Counted from the first letter of the stretch, positions 8,308 to 18,952 are shown. The stretch is DNA of 64,000 bases from Vreelandella zhanjiangensis DSM 21076 (GCF_000377665.1 NZ_KB898646.1:1-64000); one strand, 5' to 3'. Notes: generated by a model not told the origin, from the sequence alone. Numbers and translations: made by a program.

Positions 8308-10874
8308 GTGATGTTCCCTGGCGATTAGCCGCAAGAAGTTTAAAGCGTGATTTGCGCTCTGCCGATGTGCGTGCGCTCTTTGTCGCGTTGGTGCTCGCCG
8401 TGGCCGCTTCCACCATGATTGCCTTTTTTCTCGATCGTCTGGAGCGTGGTCTTGAACGCCAGGCAGGGCAAATGCTGGGAGGGGATTTAGTCCTTGAACA
8501 GCGAAGCCCCTTTTCAGACGAGCTGCGCAATACCTTGCAGGCGGCTGGTTTTGCGCTAAGTGATCAGGTCGATCTGGTCTCTATGATCAGCCTTGGCGAG
8601 CGCTTCCAACCTGCAAGTCTTAAAGCGGTCGATGATGCTTACCCGCATTATGGCGTTTCTTATGTGGATGTAGGCAATGGCGCCGAACCTTTTGAACGCG
8701 GCCCCTTGGCAGGCGAGGCATGGGTCGACCCGCGCTTGGCCCAGCTGATTGAAATAGAGCTGGGCGACCGTGTTCAGGTTGGTCAAACCGAGTTAACGGT
8801 TAGCGGTATTGTTGAGCGGGAAGCTGACCAATCCGGCGGGTTTGGTAATTTTAATCCCCGCTTGATGCTCAATACGGCAGATCTGGAGGCCACGGGGCTT
8901 GTGCAGGAGGGCTCTCGAGTCGAGTTTGAACTACTGGCGGCAGGTCCGCCGCAAGCGCTGGATCAAGTGCAAGGCCTGTTGGCGGAACTGCGTCGCGCAG
9001 GTGTTGACGTTCGCGACGTACGCGTGGACCGGCCACAGCTGGGTAATGCGTTACAGCGGGCCGACCGCTACCTTGGGCTAGCGGGGCTGGCGGCCGTTTT
9101 ACTGGCTGGCGTCGCGGTGGCCATGTCGGCGCGGCGTTATGTCGAGCGCCATCTGGATACAGCCGCGTTGCTACGCTGCTTTGGCGCGAGTCAACAGCAG
9201 CTTATGGTGCTGTTTAGCCTTCAATTGATCGGCCTTGCCTTGGTAGCGTCGGTGATTGGCGCGTTATTGGGCTTAGCCGGTCAGGCAATTCTACTGCGCC
9301 TTTTGGTTAGCTTTTTACCCATGACGCTGCCACCGCCAGGAGTAACGCCACTCTGGTTAGGGATATTAACCGCACTGGCGGTACTGGTGGGGTTTGCCGG
9401 GCCGACCCTTTTACGTATTAAGCGGGTTAGCGCACTTAAAGTGTTGCGCCGTGAGCTGGACCCCTTGCCACCTTCGGCTTGGCTTGTAGCGGGCGTGGCA
9501 GCTAGCGTATTTGGCGGCCTGCTATGGCTTTACTCGGGCAGCTTGCCCTTAGCAGTCGCGCTATTATTGAGCGGCGGTGTGCTGCTGACAGTGCTGTGGG
9601 GCGTCAGTGCGCTGCTGCTTAACGGTATTTTGCATGGCGTCAAAAAGTTAGCCGGTGTGGGTGAGTGGTCGCAGGCGCTTCGTTTGGGCGCGCGTCAATT
9701 AGCGCGTCGCCGCCAAGCGGGTGTCGGTCAGCTATTGGCATTTTCGGTGACGTTTTTTGCCATGGCAATGATTGTGCTGGTGCGGGGTGATCTTCTTTCG
9801 ACCTGGCAGTCTCAACTGCCTGACGATACACCCAATTACTTTGCGATTAATATCCAGCCCGCTGAGCGCGACCCATTTGAGCAGGCCGTGGCTCCACGCG
9901 TGGATACGCAAAGCACGCTTTACCCGATGGTACGCGGGCGGATTACGGCGATAAACGATCAGGCGCCAATGGAGGCCGTACCAGAAGATGCCAGAGGCGA
10001 CGGTTCACTGAGACGTGAACTCAACCTTACCTGGCAGGCCGAGCTGCCGGAAGGCAATCAGGTAGTCGCCGGAGAATGGTTTACACGCCAGCAAAGCGTG
10101 CCTGCTGAGCCGCAAGGCTGGTTGAACGCCGTGGATGCCACCCCGCAGCCTGATATAGTGCCTATTTCCATGGAAGAGGAGCTGGCGAGTCGATTAGGAC
10201 TATCGCTCAACGATACCTTAACCTTCTCCATAGGTGGCGATGAACTAACAACGCGCATTACCAGCTTGCGCAGTCTTAACTGGGACAGCTTCAAGCCTAA
10301 CTTCTTTGTGATTTTCCCACCCGGCGTGTTGGAACAGTTTGGCCATAGCTATATCACCGCCTTCCATTTACCCGATGAGGAGCAAGGGCTAATACGCCAA
10401 CTGGTGAGTGATTTTCCAGGGGTATCGTTACTCAACGTCGATGCGATTTTAGGCCAGGTGCGGGATGTGCTCGCCCAAGTGACGCGGGCAATAGAGCTTG
10501 TACTGATGCTAGTTCTGCTCGCCGGAATCAGCGTGCTTTACGCTGCTTTAACCGCAAGCCAGCCCATTCGTGCCCATGAAAGTGGCTTGTTGCGTGTCTT
10601 TGGTGCGGGTAATCGCATGATTTCTCGTATTCAAGGCGCAGAATACGCACTGCTTGGCTTTACCAGCGGCTTAATGGGGGCCGCACTTGCTGAAGTGGCA
10701 ACCGCCGCACTCTACATTTACTGGCTCGACTTAACGCCGCGACTGCACATCACCTTATGGCTGGCGTTACCGTTTGGAGGCGCGCTGTTGATCGGCATCA
10801 TCGGCCATACGCTCTCACGCGGGTTACGCCGCCAAGCACCTGCGGCCAGTTTAGGTTTGTTAGGGGAAGCCTAG
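8304..10874 (+). CDS. ybbP: ABC transporter permease YbbP (FtsX-like)
   Basis: 856 residues from the ATG at 8304, which overlaps the ybbA stop codon by four bases; this translational coupling decides the start. An N-terminal membrane helix, a large periplasmic domain, a block of three to four helices (about 265-400), more helices to about 470, a second periplasmic domain, and a final three-helix FtsX block (about 745-850). This double-FtsX layout is that of YbbP. It partners YbbA. A terminator follows directly. Confidence 0.92.
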   Translation: MSDVPWRLAARSLKRDLRSADVRALFVALVLAVAASTMIAFFLDRLERGLERQAGQMLGGDLVLEQRSPFSDELRNTLQAAGFALSDQVDLVSMISLGERFQPASLKAVDDAYPHYGVSYVDVGNGAEPFERGPLAGEAWVDPRLAQLIEIELGDRVQVGQTELTVSGIVEREADQSGGFGNFNPRLMLNTADLEATGLVQEGSRVEFELLAAGPPQALDQVQGLLAELRRAGVDVRDVRVDRPQLGNALQRADRYLGLAGLAAVLLAGVAVAMSARRYVERHLDTAALLRCFGASQQQLMVLFSLQLIGLALVASVIGALLGLAGQAILLRLLVSFLPMTLPPPGVTPLWLGILTALAVLVGFAGPTLLRIKRVSALKVLRRELDPLPPSAWLVAGVAASVFGGLLWLYSGSLPLAVALLLSGGVLLTVLWGVSALLLNGILHGVKKLAGVGEWSQALRLGARQLARRRQAGVGQLLAFSVTFFAMAMIVLVRGDLLSTWQSQLPDDTPNYFAINIQPAERDPFEQAVAPRVDTQSTLYPMVRGRITAINDQAPMEAVPEDARGDGSLRRELNLTWQAELPEGNQVVAGEWFTRQQSVPAEPQGWLNAVDATPQPDIVPISMEEELASRLGLSLNDTLTFSIGGDELTTRITSLRSLNWDSFKPNFFVIFPPGVLEQFGHSYITAFHLPDEEQGLIRQLVSDFPGVSLLNVDAILGQVRDVLAQVTRAIELVLMLVLLAGISVLYAALTASQPIRAHESGLLRVFGAGNRMISRIQGAEYALLGFTSGLMGAALAEVATAALYIYWLDLTPRLHITLWLALPFGGALLIGIIGHTLSRGLRRQAPAASLGLLGEA

Positions 10875-10880
10875 ATAAAT

Positions 10881-10917
10881 CGCTGGCTGAAGTTAACTTC
10901 TTCAGCCCAGCGTTTTT
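10881..10917 (+). terminator. Rho-independent terminator after ybbP
   Basis: Stem CGCTGGCTGAA / TTCAGCCCAGCG (one bulge) followed by TTTTT, six bases after the ybbP stop codon. Confidence 0.8.
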
Positions 10918-11047
10918 GCGTTTGACCCGTCATGAGCGGCATTCATGCAGTACCTGACGCGGATGCGATGAAAGTCGCGTCCGGCTGCGTTATGATAGCG
11001 GCCTGATTGCTTTCATGAATGATCCTTATCTACGAGGTTTCCCGCCA

Positions 11048-12313
11048 ATGTTCAGCCGCGATATGACAATTGCCGGATTTGATGATGCGCTGTTTGATGC
11101 CATGCAGAAAGAAGTGGCTCGCCAAGAAGCTCACATTGAGTTAATTGCTTCCGAAAACTACGCAAGTCCACGCGTAATGGAAGCGCAAGGCAGCCAGCTG
11201 ACCAACAAATACGCTGAAGGCTATCCTGGCAAGCGCTACTATGGCGGCTGCGAGTTTGTCGATATCGCTGAAAACCTCGCGATTGACTACGCAAAAGAGC
11301 TGTTCGGCGCAACCTACGTTAACGTGCAGCCGCACTCTGGTTCTCAGGCCAACAGCGCGGTATTTTTAGCGCTGGTTAAGCCGGGCGACACCATTTTAGG
11401 TATGAGCCTGGACGCCGGCGGTCACTTGACCCATGGTGCCAAACCAAGCTTCTCCGGCAAGCAGTACAATGCGGTTCAGTACGGCTTAAACGAGCAAGGC
11501 CTGATTGATTATGATCAAGTGGCTGAGCTTGCCCGTGAGCACAAGCCGAAAATGATTATTGCCGGCTTCTCTGCCTACTCGCAAATTGTCGATTGGGCTA
11601 AATTCCGCGAAATTGCCGACGAAGTAGGCGCTTACCTGCTGGTGGATATGGCCCACGTAGCGGGTCTGGTCGCGGCAGGCGTTTACCCAAGCCCCTTGCC
11701 GCATGCCCACGTTGTTACCTCAACGACCCATAAGACGCTGCGCGGTCCGCGTAGTGGCGTGATTTTGTCGGCTGAAAATGATGCCGACATCGAGAAAAAG
11801 CTGCAGTCTGCCGTATTCCCCGGTGGCCAGGGCGGCCCGTTGATGCATGCGATTGCGGCAAAAGCGGTCTGCTTCAAAGAAGCCATGGCGCCCGAATTTA
11901 AAGCTTACCAGCAGCAGGTCGTTAAAAATGCCAAGGTAATGGCGGGCGTGTTTATGGACCGCGGTTTTGATATCGTTTCCGGCGGCACCGAAGACCACCT
12001 GTTCCTGCTCTCGTTAATCAAGCAGGGCGTGACCGGTAAAGATGCTGATGCGGCACTAGGCCGTGCGCATATCACCGTTAACAAAAACGCCGTGCCTAAC
12101 GACCCGCAAAGCCCGTTTGTCACGTCAGGTCTGCGTATCGGTACGCCAGCGGTAACTACACGTGGTTTCGGTGAAGAAGAGTGCCGTCAGCTGGCAGGTT
12201 GGATCAGTGACATTCTGGATGTGCTGGCCAAAGGCGAAGACACCAGCGCCATTGAAGCGCAAGTGGCAGAGAAAGTGGCCGAGGTTTGTGGCCGTTTCCC
12301 GGTTTATAAGTAA
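11048..12313 (+). CDS. glyA: Serine hydroxymethyltransferase
   Basis: 421 residues. It converts serine and tetrahydrofolate to glycine and 5,10-methylene-THF using PLP; cytoplasmic. The PLP lysine is K229 in [14 protein letters not shown], the same position as in E. coli GlyA. Other conserved blocks: [22 protein letters not shown], and VDMAHVAGL. The ATG at 11048 is chosen over the one at 11015 because it gives the usual N-terminus ([13 protein letters not shown]) and has GAGG upstream. A TATGAT at 10991-10996 may be the -10 element, without a clear -35. It is a single gene between two terminators. Confidence 0.97.
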   Translation: MFSRDMTIAGFDDALFDAMQKEVARQEAHIELIASENYASPRVMEAQGSQLTNKYAEGYPGKRYYGGCEFVDIAENLAIDYAKELFGATYVNVQPHSGSQANSAVFLALVKPGDTILGMSLDAGGHLTHGAKPSFSGKQYNAVQYGLNEQGLIDYDQVAELAREHKPKMIIAGFSAYSQIVDWAKFREIADEVGAYLLVDMAHVAGLVAAGVYPSPLPHAHVVTSTTHKTLRGPRSGVILSAENDADIEKKLQSAVFPGGQGGPLMHAIAAKAVCFKEAMAPEFKAYQQQVVKNAKVMAGVFMDRGFDIVSGGTEDHLFLLSLIKQGVTGKDADAALGRAHITVNKNAVPNDPQSPFVTSGLRIGTPAVTTRGFGEEECRQLAGWISDILDVLAKGEDTSAIEAQVAEKVAEVCGRFPVYK

Positions 12314-12364
12314 TTAGTAATCGCTATACTGGATAAATAGTTCTCCGGCTATGGACAGCCGCAA

Positions 12365-12405
12365 CGCGCGGGAGGCCCCAAAGGGTCTCCCGCGTTTTGC
12401 TTTTT
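12365..12405 (+). terminator. Rho-independent terminator after glyA
   Basis: GC-rich stem CGCGGGAGGCCC / GGGTCTCCCGCG with a short loop, followed by TTTTGCTTTTT. Confidence 0.88.
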
Positions 12406-12439
12406 AAGCTCAAGCTTTTAAAACTGAAAAGCTATTAAC

Positions 12440-13873
12440 CTAAGCGAGTGCCGCGAGGCTAGCCAAGCTTTTCTGAACCAGGGCAGATGCTTGCCCCTGT
12501 GAGTCAGACTCACAGTAGCAGCGCAGTTCCGGGGCATTGCCGGAGGGGCGCAAATGCACGATATCGCTATTTTCCAGCGTCGCGCGTAAGCCATCAATAG
12601 TGTTCACCTCTTTAATCGGCGACGCTAACTCTAAGGCTTCCTGCATATTTTCAGGAGCTGCTTGCCATTTGGCTAACAGGGACGTGCTCTGTTGGGTAGG
12701 AAAATCCTTGAGCCGGTCGCTGGCGGTGTATCGCAATGGAAGATCGCTAAATAGCTGTGACAGTCTGATACCCCGTTGGGCCGCTGTTATCATCAAGGTC
12801 AGTGCGGGTAAAAGGGCATCGCGGGTCGGCAGTGCCGCCAGCTCACGATTATCAGCCTTCAACTCACTGCCCAGTAAGAAACCGCCATTTGCCTCAAAGC
12901 CCGCGACGCGATCAAACTGCTTGTTGAGCGTTGCCATACTGGCTAATACATAGGGTGAACCAATGCGGGTCCGCTCAACTTGTTTAAACGCACCGCATGC
13001 CTCGATAGCTGTGTTACAGCTTACCGGAACCGCAAGCGCTTCAATTCCCAACGCTCGAGCGCATAGTAAGCCCACCACATCACCCCGCTGCCAGGTACCT
13101 GTCTCATCGCCCACCAGTGGCCTGTCGCCATCACCATCAGTGGAGAATAGGGCATGCAGCTGGTGCTGTTTTGCCCATGCACGGCCCTTTGCCTGATCTT
13201 CTTCGCTGACTGCTTCAGTATCCACTGGAACAAAGGTTTCGCTACGGCCGAGTACAACGACATCGGCGCCCAGCTCAGTGAATATATGGGCATTTAAATC
13301 ACGCCCGGCAGCAGAATGTTGATATAGCCCTACGCGCCAGCCTTTTAGCGGCTCGCCGGTAAACCACGAGGTAAAGTGTCGGGCGTATGTCTCGTTGGCT
13401 ACATCAGAAACGTCATTGCGTACCGGAAGCACCTCTGCTGGCATCTGCGCAGTAGAGGTTAAGATTGCGTTTTCGTCCTGCTTGGTAATTTCGCCATCAG
13501 GACGGTAGAACTTAATCCCATTACGATCAAAGGGGATATGACTGCCGGTAATCATTATGCAGGGAATACCGTCTGCCATGGCCTGCAGCGCAAGCGCAGG
13601 AGTAGGCAGTACGCCATAGTCATCAACCTTGATACCCATGGCGTGGGCGGCGCCAGTACACGCCGCTACCATGGCTGGACTGCTGGGGCGGCGGTCCATA
13701 CCGATTGCAATCCGTTTTACGTCAAAGCTCGACTGCATGGCGGAAATAAACGCCACGCTAAATGCGGCACATACTTCGTCAGTAAACTGCTCTACCAGCC
13801 CCCGTGCGCCGCTGGTACCGAAGGCGATGCCGCTGTCAGCAATAATGGCCGCTGCTAAACGTGTTGAGCTCAA
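12440..13873 (-). CDS. Phosphohexomutase (phosphomannomutase-like), atypical motifs
   Basis: 477 residues, alpha-D-phosphohexomutase superfamily. The phosphoserine loop reads TGSHIP (Ser111) instead of TASHNP, the metal loop DGDGDRP (246-252) is intact, and the C-terminal phosphate loop reads RPSGNAPE instead of RPSGTEP. Such variants occur in mutases linked to polysaccharide clusters. The likely reaction is mannose-6-P to mannose-1-P, feeding the GDP-mannose enzymes at 27.6 and 41.8 kb, but glucose or glucosamine phosphates cannot be excluded. Translation appears to start at a TTG at 13873 with GGAG nine bases upstream. It converges with glyA. Confidence 0.85.
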   Translation of the reverse strand: MSSTRLAAAIIADSGIAFGTSGARGLVEQFTDEVCAAFSVAFISAMQSSFDVKRIAIGMDRRPSSPAMVAACTGAAHAMGIKVDDYGVLPTPALALQAMADGIPCIMITGSHIPFDRNGIKFYRPDGEITKQDENAILTSTAQMPAEVLPVRNDVSDVANETYARHFTSWFTGEPLKGWRVGLYQHSAAGRDLNAHIFTELGADVVVLGRSETFVPVDTEAVSEEDQAKGRAWAKQHQLHALFSTDGDGDRPLVGDETGTWQRGDVVGLLCARALGIEALAVPVSCNTAIEACGAFKQVERTRIGSPYVLASMATLNKQFDRVAGFEANGGFLLGSELKADNRELAALPTRDALLPALTLMITAAQRGIRLSQLFSDLPLRYTASDRLKDFPTQQSTSLLAKWQAAPENMQEALELASPIKEVNTIDGLRATLENSDIVHLRPSGNAPELRCYCESDSQGQASALVQKSLASLAALA

Positions 13874-13994
13874 CGTGTTTCTCCAAGGTTAAAGGCAGGT
13901 GTGAAGTAGTAAGCGTATAAGTTTATGCAATGAATTTAACACGCTGTAAAGCCGGGACCACGGATTACCTGTGTTCGGGGAGTTATTCGAGGCT

Positions 13995-14026
13995 TAAAAA
14001 AATGGCCTCCGCAAGCGAAGGCCATT
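13995..14026 (-). terminator. Rho-independent terminator of the secreted nuclease gene
   Basis: On the minus strand a stem (ATGGCCT / AGGCCAT with an inner CGC/GCG) is followed by seven U residues; it lies 60 bases past the nuclease stop codon. Confidence 0.85.
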
Positions 14027-14085
14027 GATAACTGACGTTTCAGTACTGTTTGGATGCCAAGTACTTTTTAGGTTCCAAGGACGGT

Positions 14086-17000
14086 TTAGACCTCTGCAGC
14101 AGTTAGGTTTAAACCCACCAAAATAGGGTCGTGATCAGAGCTGCGGAACGGGTCCGGCGCGTACAAGTTTTCAACTTGGCGCTCAGTCGTGTACTCGGTG
14201 TTGTAATCCAGCGCGGTCGCTTCATCTGCATTGATATGCCAAGTCGTCGTGCCGGTGACCTGCTGGGCCAGCGATTCGCTTGCCAACGCATGATCCAGCG
14301 ACCCCCAGAAGCCATCAAAGACGTAGCTGTAATCGTCATCCAGCAGCTCAAACCCCGCTTCTTTCAGAGCCGTAATGGGGTCTTCCATGGCATAAGCGTT
14401 CAAGTCGCCCAAGATGAGTACGTCTTGATCGTTACTGCCTGTTGGGTTACTTTCCAGCCATTCAAGGAGCTCCTTGGCTGCCTCAACGCGCGTCGGGTTG
14501 TTGTTGCCTTGACCATCCCCAATGGCGTTTTCGCCATTGATCACACTGCCCTTTGACTTGAAGTGGTTGACGACCACGGAGAACTGCTCGCCGTTATCGT
14601 CGGTGAAGGTTTGCATGACCGGGGGGCGGTTGCCATAGGCAAACGCGCCGTCGGTCTTGGTGGCCGCGTCACCGGCGGGTGTCACTGCTTGGCTGTTGTA
14701 GATCACGCCAACGGTGATGGCGTCACTACCCGGGCTTACGATATTACCTTCCGCATCCTTGGGTATGCTGTAGGCCCATGTCACGCCATCAAGGCCTTTT
14801 TGCTGAGCATCGGCATTCAAGGCATTAACAAGGGCCGCAATGGCACTGTCTTCCCCGAAGCCATTGTTTTCAACTTCCATCAGGCCCACGACATCGGCAC
14901 CGCTGGTATTGATGGCGTTAACGATCTTGGCTTCCTGCCGGCCAAATTCTTCAGCATTGTTGGCGCCACGCGGTGAATGCACAGTGCCGTCAAGGGTGGT
15001 TGTTTTATTGCCGTTCTCATCCAGCGTATTGAAATAGTTAAGTACGTTGAATGACGCCACCTTGATTCCAGCATCGCCCAAAGCATCGGTATCCGGAGTG
15101 GCTGGGCGGTCGGGGCCGTAGAAATCCAGGCCATCGACGTTTTGTACTTTCCACTCCCCATGGCTGAAGTCCAGTACACCCTCCAGGGTGTCCAGCATAT
15201 CGCCCCCACGTAGAGGATTGGTAGCAGAGAGCTCTTCACCGTTACGACCATAGATAATCGGGTCCGGGTTTTGCGACGAGTTGGCGTCATCGATCTTGAT
15301 TGTGCGGGCTTCTGCATCCTCGAGCCAAGCGCTATAACCTTCCACACTCGGCGTATTGACCTCGGTAAACTGCTCCAGGCGGCCGTTGGCAGAGAGGGTT
15401 ACCTCACCATAACGGCCTAGCTCATAAAGCTCAGTAACCACTAACGGCTCGCCATTTAGCCCTTCAATAGCAACACGCATGCCTTCAAACGCTTCCAGAC
15501 CCTGTTTGTTGGCAAAAGGCAGCTTGATGACCTGGCTCTGAGGCAGAGGCTGCTCGCGAGCCAGAATATCGAGGCTGGAGCGGTCAGCGGTAAGCTGGGT
15601 CTTTTCATAAAATTCTGAGACGGTGCCACCAATACGGATCTGGTCGCCAGCCGAGAGTTGCTCAAGCCAGGCGCTGCTGCCGCTTCCGGTGTAAACAAAG
15701 ATGCCTTCAGAAGTCAGCGGGTTATCGTCGTTATCCTCGTCTTCTTCTTGCAAGAAGAAGCCGTCCATGCCGGGCGTTACCATGGTAACGATCGCCTCTA
15801 GCGTGACGTTCTCGCCATCTAGCGTGCTGGTGCCGCCTTCACCTTGAACCGTCGATATCAGTGTAATTTCAGGCTCCGGCTTGATTGCAACGCCAGGAGA
15901 GGCGAGGGCAGGCATGTCACCGTTATCACCCCCTGTAGCAGAAGAGCTAGCCGCGCCTTCTTCATCTGCCTGGGTGAATGCCTGGCGGTCCACGTTCCAC
16001 GAAGCGGCGTCGTTTTCCGACGTGTCGGGGTAGGCTTCAAAAGCGACTTTGTTGCCATCAATACGCGGGTCGCCTTGCCAGAGAGTCACTGCATCGCCAC
16101 CGCTGCCGAGGCCAGCGGCATTGTCGGCAAAGCCAATATTAAGGCTATCGATGTTACTGATATTGCTCCAGGCCTCACGAAACTGTGCCACGGCATCAAT
16201 ACCACCATCGACGATCACAATGGCAGATTCGCCCGGTGCCAGCGTGGTGAGTCCTTCGATAAGCACGGCATCTTGCGGGTTGGCGCTGTCGTCATCGTAG
16301 TAGAGCGGTGATTCAGTAAAGTCCAGAGTTTCACCAGAGCGATTGGTGATTTCAAACCAGTCTTCGGTAATATCCGCCCCCGCTTGGCCTGGCCAGATCT
16401 CGGTGATGGCCAGGCCAATGTCGCTTTCGCCCGGCACATACGGGGCTTCCATCGTGCCGATACGAAATGCCGTTGTTGCATTATCAGGCAGGGCGTTGCG
16501 GTCGAATGTCCAGTTGTCGGGATTGCCAATCGCTGCCAGAAGCGCGTCTGCGGTGCCATAACCATCGGCGGTAAAGGCCGCATTACGCGCGCTGCCTACG
16601 GCGATGGCTGTCGTGCCATTTTCAAGGCCCGGCGGCAGGGCAGAATTATTGGAATTTGTCGCCGTTTCCTGCCACTCGCTACTATTGGTTTGAATGGCAT
16701 AGATAAACGTGGGAGCCGTATCTTCGCCCACAAACGCGATGACCTGGTCGCCACCCACGGCAAGGTTGAAACTGCCGTTACCTACTGCGGCGCTATTGGC
16801 ATTCGAAAACTGGTCGGCGTTTTGAGTGTGAGAAATTACCGTGCCCGGGGCAACACCGCCAGCAGGCGCTGTCCATTTTACGGCACCTTCATTGGCCCGG
16901 AAACCATCGCCCGCCCAGCCGGAATCCGTGAAGGTAATTTCTGCTCCTTCGGCGATACCGTGTAACACCACAAACTGAAACTCTTTTTCGCTGCCGCTGA

Positions 17001-18702
17001 CGGCCGTTACCGCTATATCGCCTGGGCGAGGTGTCATATCCGGCAATGCGGCAAAAGAAATGTCGGTGCCAATAAACTGCTGCTGGCTATCCGGGAGATC
17101 CTTTGAAGCGCGACCATCATCAAACCAGTCAACCGTGCCGCTATCAAAAAGCACGCTGGCCGAAATGCCCGCATCGCTCATTTTCACATCGAAAAGTGCT
17201 TCGGGTTTCGCGGTGAGCGCATCCGGGATGGTATTGAGATCAACCCCCTCAATTTCACGCACGGCGTGGTGGCCGTCCCAGAAGTAGAGCCCGAAATCAA
17301 CGTCGTCGCTATCGTCTACAGGGCCTGCCAGAATCAGGTACCCCTCATCGCTGGCTTGCTCAATGGCGCGCACGGCCCGGCCATCAAGGTCCAGACGCAG
17401 CGGCTCGCCGAAAGACGCCTGTGTCGCGCTTCCATCGACCAGATCGATAGCATTGGTCACCGGTAGCAATTGGGCGAAACCGTCATCTAGCGGTGCCCGA
17501 AGGCCAAGATAAAGGGTATCGTCGATGAATACGGCACCTTCAACGTTTATCCCCTGGGCCAATTTGAGTGCGTTTTCGCCTAACCCGTGTCCGTTGCTGG
17601 CATCCCAGTTGGTTAGCTGTTCGGCAAGGTCGGTAAACTGGCCAGTCACGTTGATAGTAAAGGTGTCAGCGCTGTCGCCGGCCACTTCCGTGCTGAAGAT
17701 CATCGAACGCTGGCCGCTTTGATGCGACCCCAGCCAGTACTGGACACCCTGGTAGGTCGCCACGGCTTCAAGATCTACTTCCTGGCTATCGCTGAGCCCT
17801 AGCGCATCATTCAGATTCATTTCCAAAAGCGGCGGGCCACCTGCCTCGCGATCATAAAGGCGCAAGGTCTGATCTTCGTCATCGGCTACCAACATTAGCT
17901 GTTCATCAATGGCAACGGCCGCGGATGCATCTGATGCACCCTGGTAGTAACGCTCGCCAAGCTGGAAATCGGGCTGGGGTGTTTTACTCTGTTCCGGCTC
18001 TTCGGGCTGTTCCGGCTCTTCGGGCTGCTCCGGTTCTTCGGGCTGCTCCGGTTCTTCGGGCTGTTCCGGCTCTTCAGGCTGCTCCGGCGTTTCTGGCTCA
18101 GGTTGGGCTGCTTCATCCTCTATTCGGTCAATAAGATCGCCCAGCAAGGTATCGAAACTCACGCCTGCTGCACTGTCATTATTCCCCATAAGGGTTTGCA
18201 GCACTTGGGCCGGGGCCAGCTCCTGGCTTTCGCTACTAGCTGTGATGGCTTGTAGAATCTGCTCACGTGAAGCGCCCGTGGAAAGTAGTCCCAGCCAGTA
18301 ATCAGCGCCTGCGGGCTCCGGCGAGCGTCCCAATATCCCCTGATACGCTTGAGTCAGCCAGGCGGCATCGTCGCTTTGCGAGGCAATCGTCTGGAACTCA
18401 GCAGACGCCTTGAAACTTTCAGTGGCTTCTTGCAGCGTCAATCCCTCACGCAGCATGTTGGCCCAGTAGGTAAGGCCTTCGGTATCGGCTGAACGCAACA
18501 GGTAAGTGGTATATAGCTGACTGATCGGCTGAATCACTTCGCTGAACTCAGCGCTGGCAATCAGGTTACGAGCAACGCCCTCGACATCTATCTCAGCGCT
18601 ATCAAGTAAACCCGTCCAGTAACGCTGTCCTTGATCATCGGATTGGCGTAACAGCAGCGTCTGGTACAACGAACTAACAATGATCTGATTATTCATGCTC
18701 AT
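14086..18702 (-). CDS. Large secreted ExeM/NucH-type endonuclease with N-terminal DUF4214 modules
   Basis: 1538 residues from the ATG at 18702. In order: about three DUF4214 units (1-190), an acidic Pro/Glu linker with a tandem EEPEQP repeat (205-240), a DUF3616-like beta-propeller-type region (about 245-545), a beta domain (about 550-770), a lamin-tail-like domain (LAITEIWPGQ, about 775-935), an OB-type NucH region (about 945-1150) and a C-terminal endonuclease/exonuclease/phosphatase domain (about 1214-1535) with FNVLNYF, LMEVENNG, ILGDLNAY and SSDHDPI, the expected catalytic signatures. No Sec signal peptide is seen; export through the adjacent type I system is inferred. It probably degrades extracellular DNA. 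The start is 18702 (or 18696); an upstream ATG at 18729 lacks a ribosome site. Divergent from the 5'-nucleotidase. Confidence 0.9.
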   Translation of the reverse strand: MSMNNQIIVSSLYQTLLLRQSDDQGQRYWTGLLDSAEIDVEGVARNLIASAEFSEVIQPISQLYTTYLLRSADTEGLTYWANMLREGLTLQEATESFKASAEFQTIASQSDDAAWLTQAYQGILGRSPEPAGADYWLGLLSTGASREQILQAITASSESQELAPAQVLQTLMGNNDSAAGVSFDTLLGDLIDRIEDEAAQPEPETPEQPEEPEQPEEPEQPEEPEQPEEPEQPEEPEQSKTPQPDFQLGERYYQGASDASAAVAIDEQLMLVADDEDQTLRLYDREAGGPPLLEMNLNDALGLSDSQEVDLEAVATYQGVQYWLGSHQSGQRSMIFSTEVAGDSADTFTINVTGQFTDLAEQLTNWDASNGHGLGENALKLAQGINVEGAVFIDDTLYLGLRAPLDDGFAQLLPVTNAIDLVDGSATQASFGEPLRLDLDGRAVRAIEQASDEGYLILAGPVDDSDDVDFGLYFWDGHHAVREIEGVDLNTIPDALTAKPEALFDVKMSDAGISASVLFDSGTVDWFDDGRASKDLPDSQQQFIGTDISFAALPDMTPRPGDIAVTAVSGSEKEFQFVVLHGIAEGAEITFTDSGWAGDGFRANEGAVKWTAPAGGVAPGTVISHTQNADQFSNANSAAVGNGSFNLAVGGDQVIAFVGEDTAPTFIYAIQTNSSEWQETATNSNNSALPPGLENGTTAIAVGSARNAAFTADGYGTADALLAAIGNPDNWTFDRNALPDNATTAFRIGTMEAPYVPGESDIGLAITEIWPGQAGADITEDWFEITNRSGETLDFTESPLYYDDDSANPQDAVLIEGLTTLAPGESAIVIVDGGIDAVAQFREAWSNISNIDSLNIGFADNAAGLGSGGDAVTLWQGDPRIDGNKVAFEAYPDTSENDAASWNVDRQAFTQADEEGAASSSATGGDNGDMPALASPGVAIKPEPEITLISTVQGEGGTSTLDGENVTLEAIVTMVTPGMDGFFLQEEDEDNDDNPLTSEGIFVYTGSGSSAWLEQLSAGDQIRIGGTVSEFYEKTQLTADRSSLDILAREQPLPQSQVIKLPFANKQGLEAFEGMRVAIEGLNGEPLVVTELYELGRYGEVTLSANGRLEQFTEVNTPSVEGYSAWLEDAEARTIKIDDANSSQNPDPIIYGRNGEELSATNPLRGGDMLDTLEGVLDFSHGEWKVQNVDGLDFYGPDRPATPDTDALGDAGIKVASFNVLNYFNTLDENGNKTTTLDGTVHSPRGANNAEEFGRQEAKIVNAINTSGADVVGLMEVENNGFGEDSAIAALVNALNADAQQKGLDGVTWAYSIPKDAEGNIVSPGSDAITVGVIYNSQAVTPAGDAATKTDGAFAYGNRPPVMQTFTDDNGEQFSVVVNHFKSKGSVINGENAIGDGQGNNNPTRVEAAKELLEWLESNPTGSNDQDVLILGDLNAYAMEDPITALKEAGFELLDDDYSYVFDGFWGSLDHALASESLAQQVTGTTTWHINADEATALDYNTEYTTERQVENLYAPDPFRSSDHDPILVGLNLTAAEV
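17990..18090 (-). repeat. Tandem 18-bp repeat encoding EEPEQP
   Basis: About five copies of an 18-base unit in frame inside the nuclease gene, giving a Pro/Glu linker between the DUF4214 modules and the rest of the protein. Copies differ by single silent changes. Confidence 0.9.
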
Positions 18703-18952
18703 TTTCCGTCCAGGTAAGCAGTCATTCATTTGTGGTTTGGGCTATGCATGTGCTTGGTGCAGGCCACATGCCCGATAAGGCCCTGTCAATACGCGGCGTC
18801 CATCGTTCGCAATATCACGTGATTACCTAACCTAACGTCTGGGTATGTCATGATTGTGACGTTTTGGATATCGTGTAAACGTTACGCAACAGGCGCTTGC
18901 CCAAGTCCCGACCTCTCGGGTGAAATGATTTTTTTGTGCGAATTTATTCAAA

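Noticed and set aside
17990..18090. Regular short repeats that could be mistaken for a CRISPR array
   Set aside because: The repeats are contiguous, 18 bases, in frame and code for EEPEQP in the nuclease; there are no spacers.
14086..18702. Reading the nuclease as a Sec-exported ExeM
   Set aside because: No signal peptide precedes the DUF4214 modules from any plausible start, and a type I exporter is adjacent.
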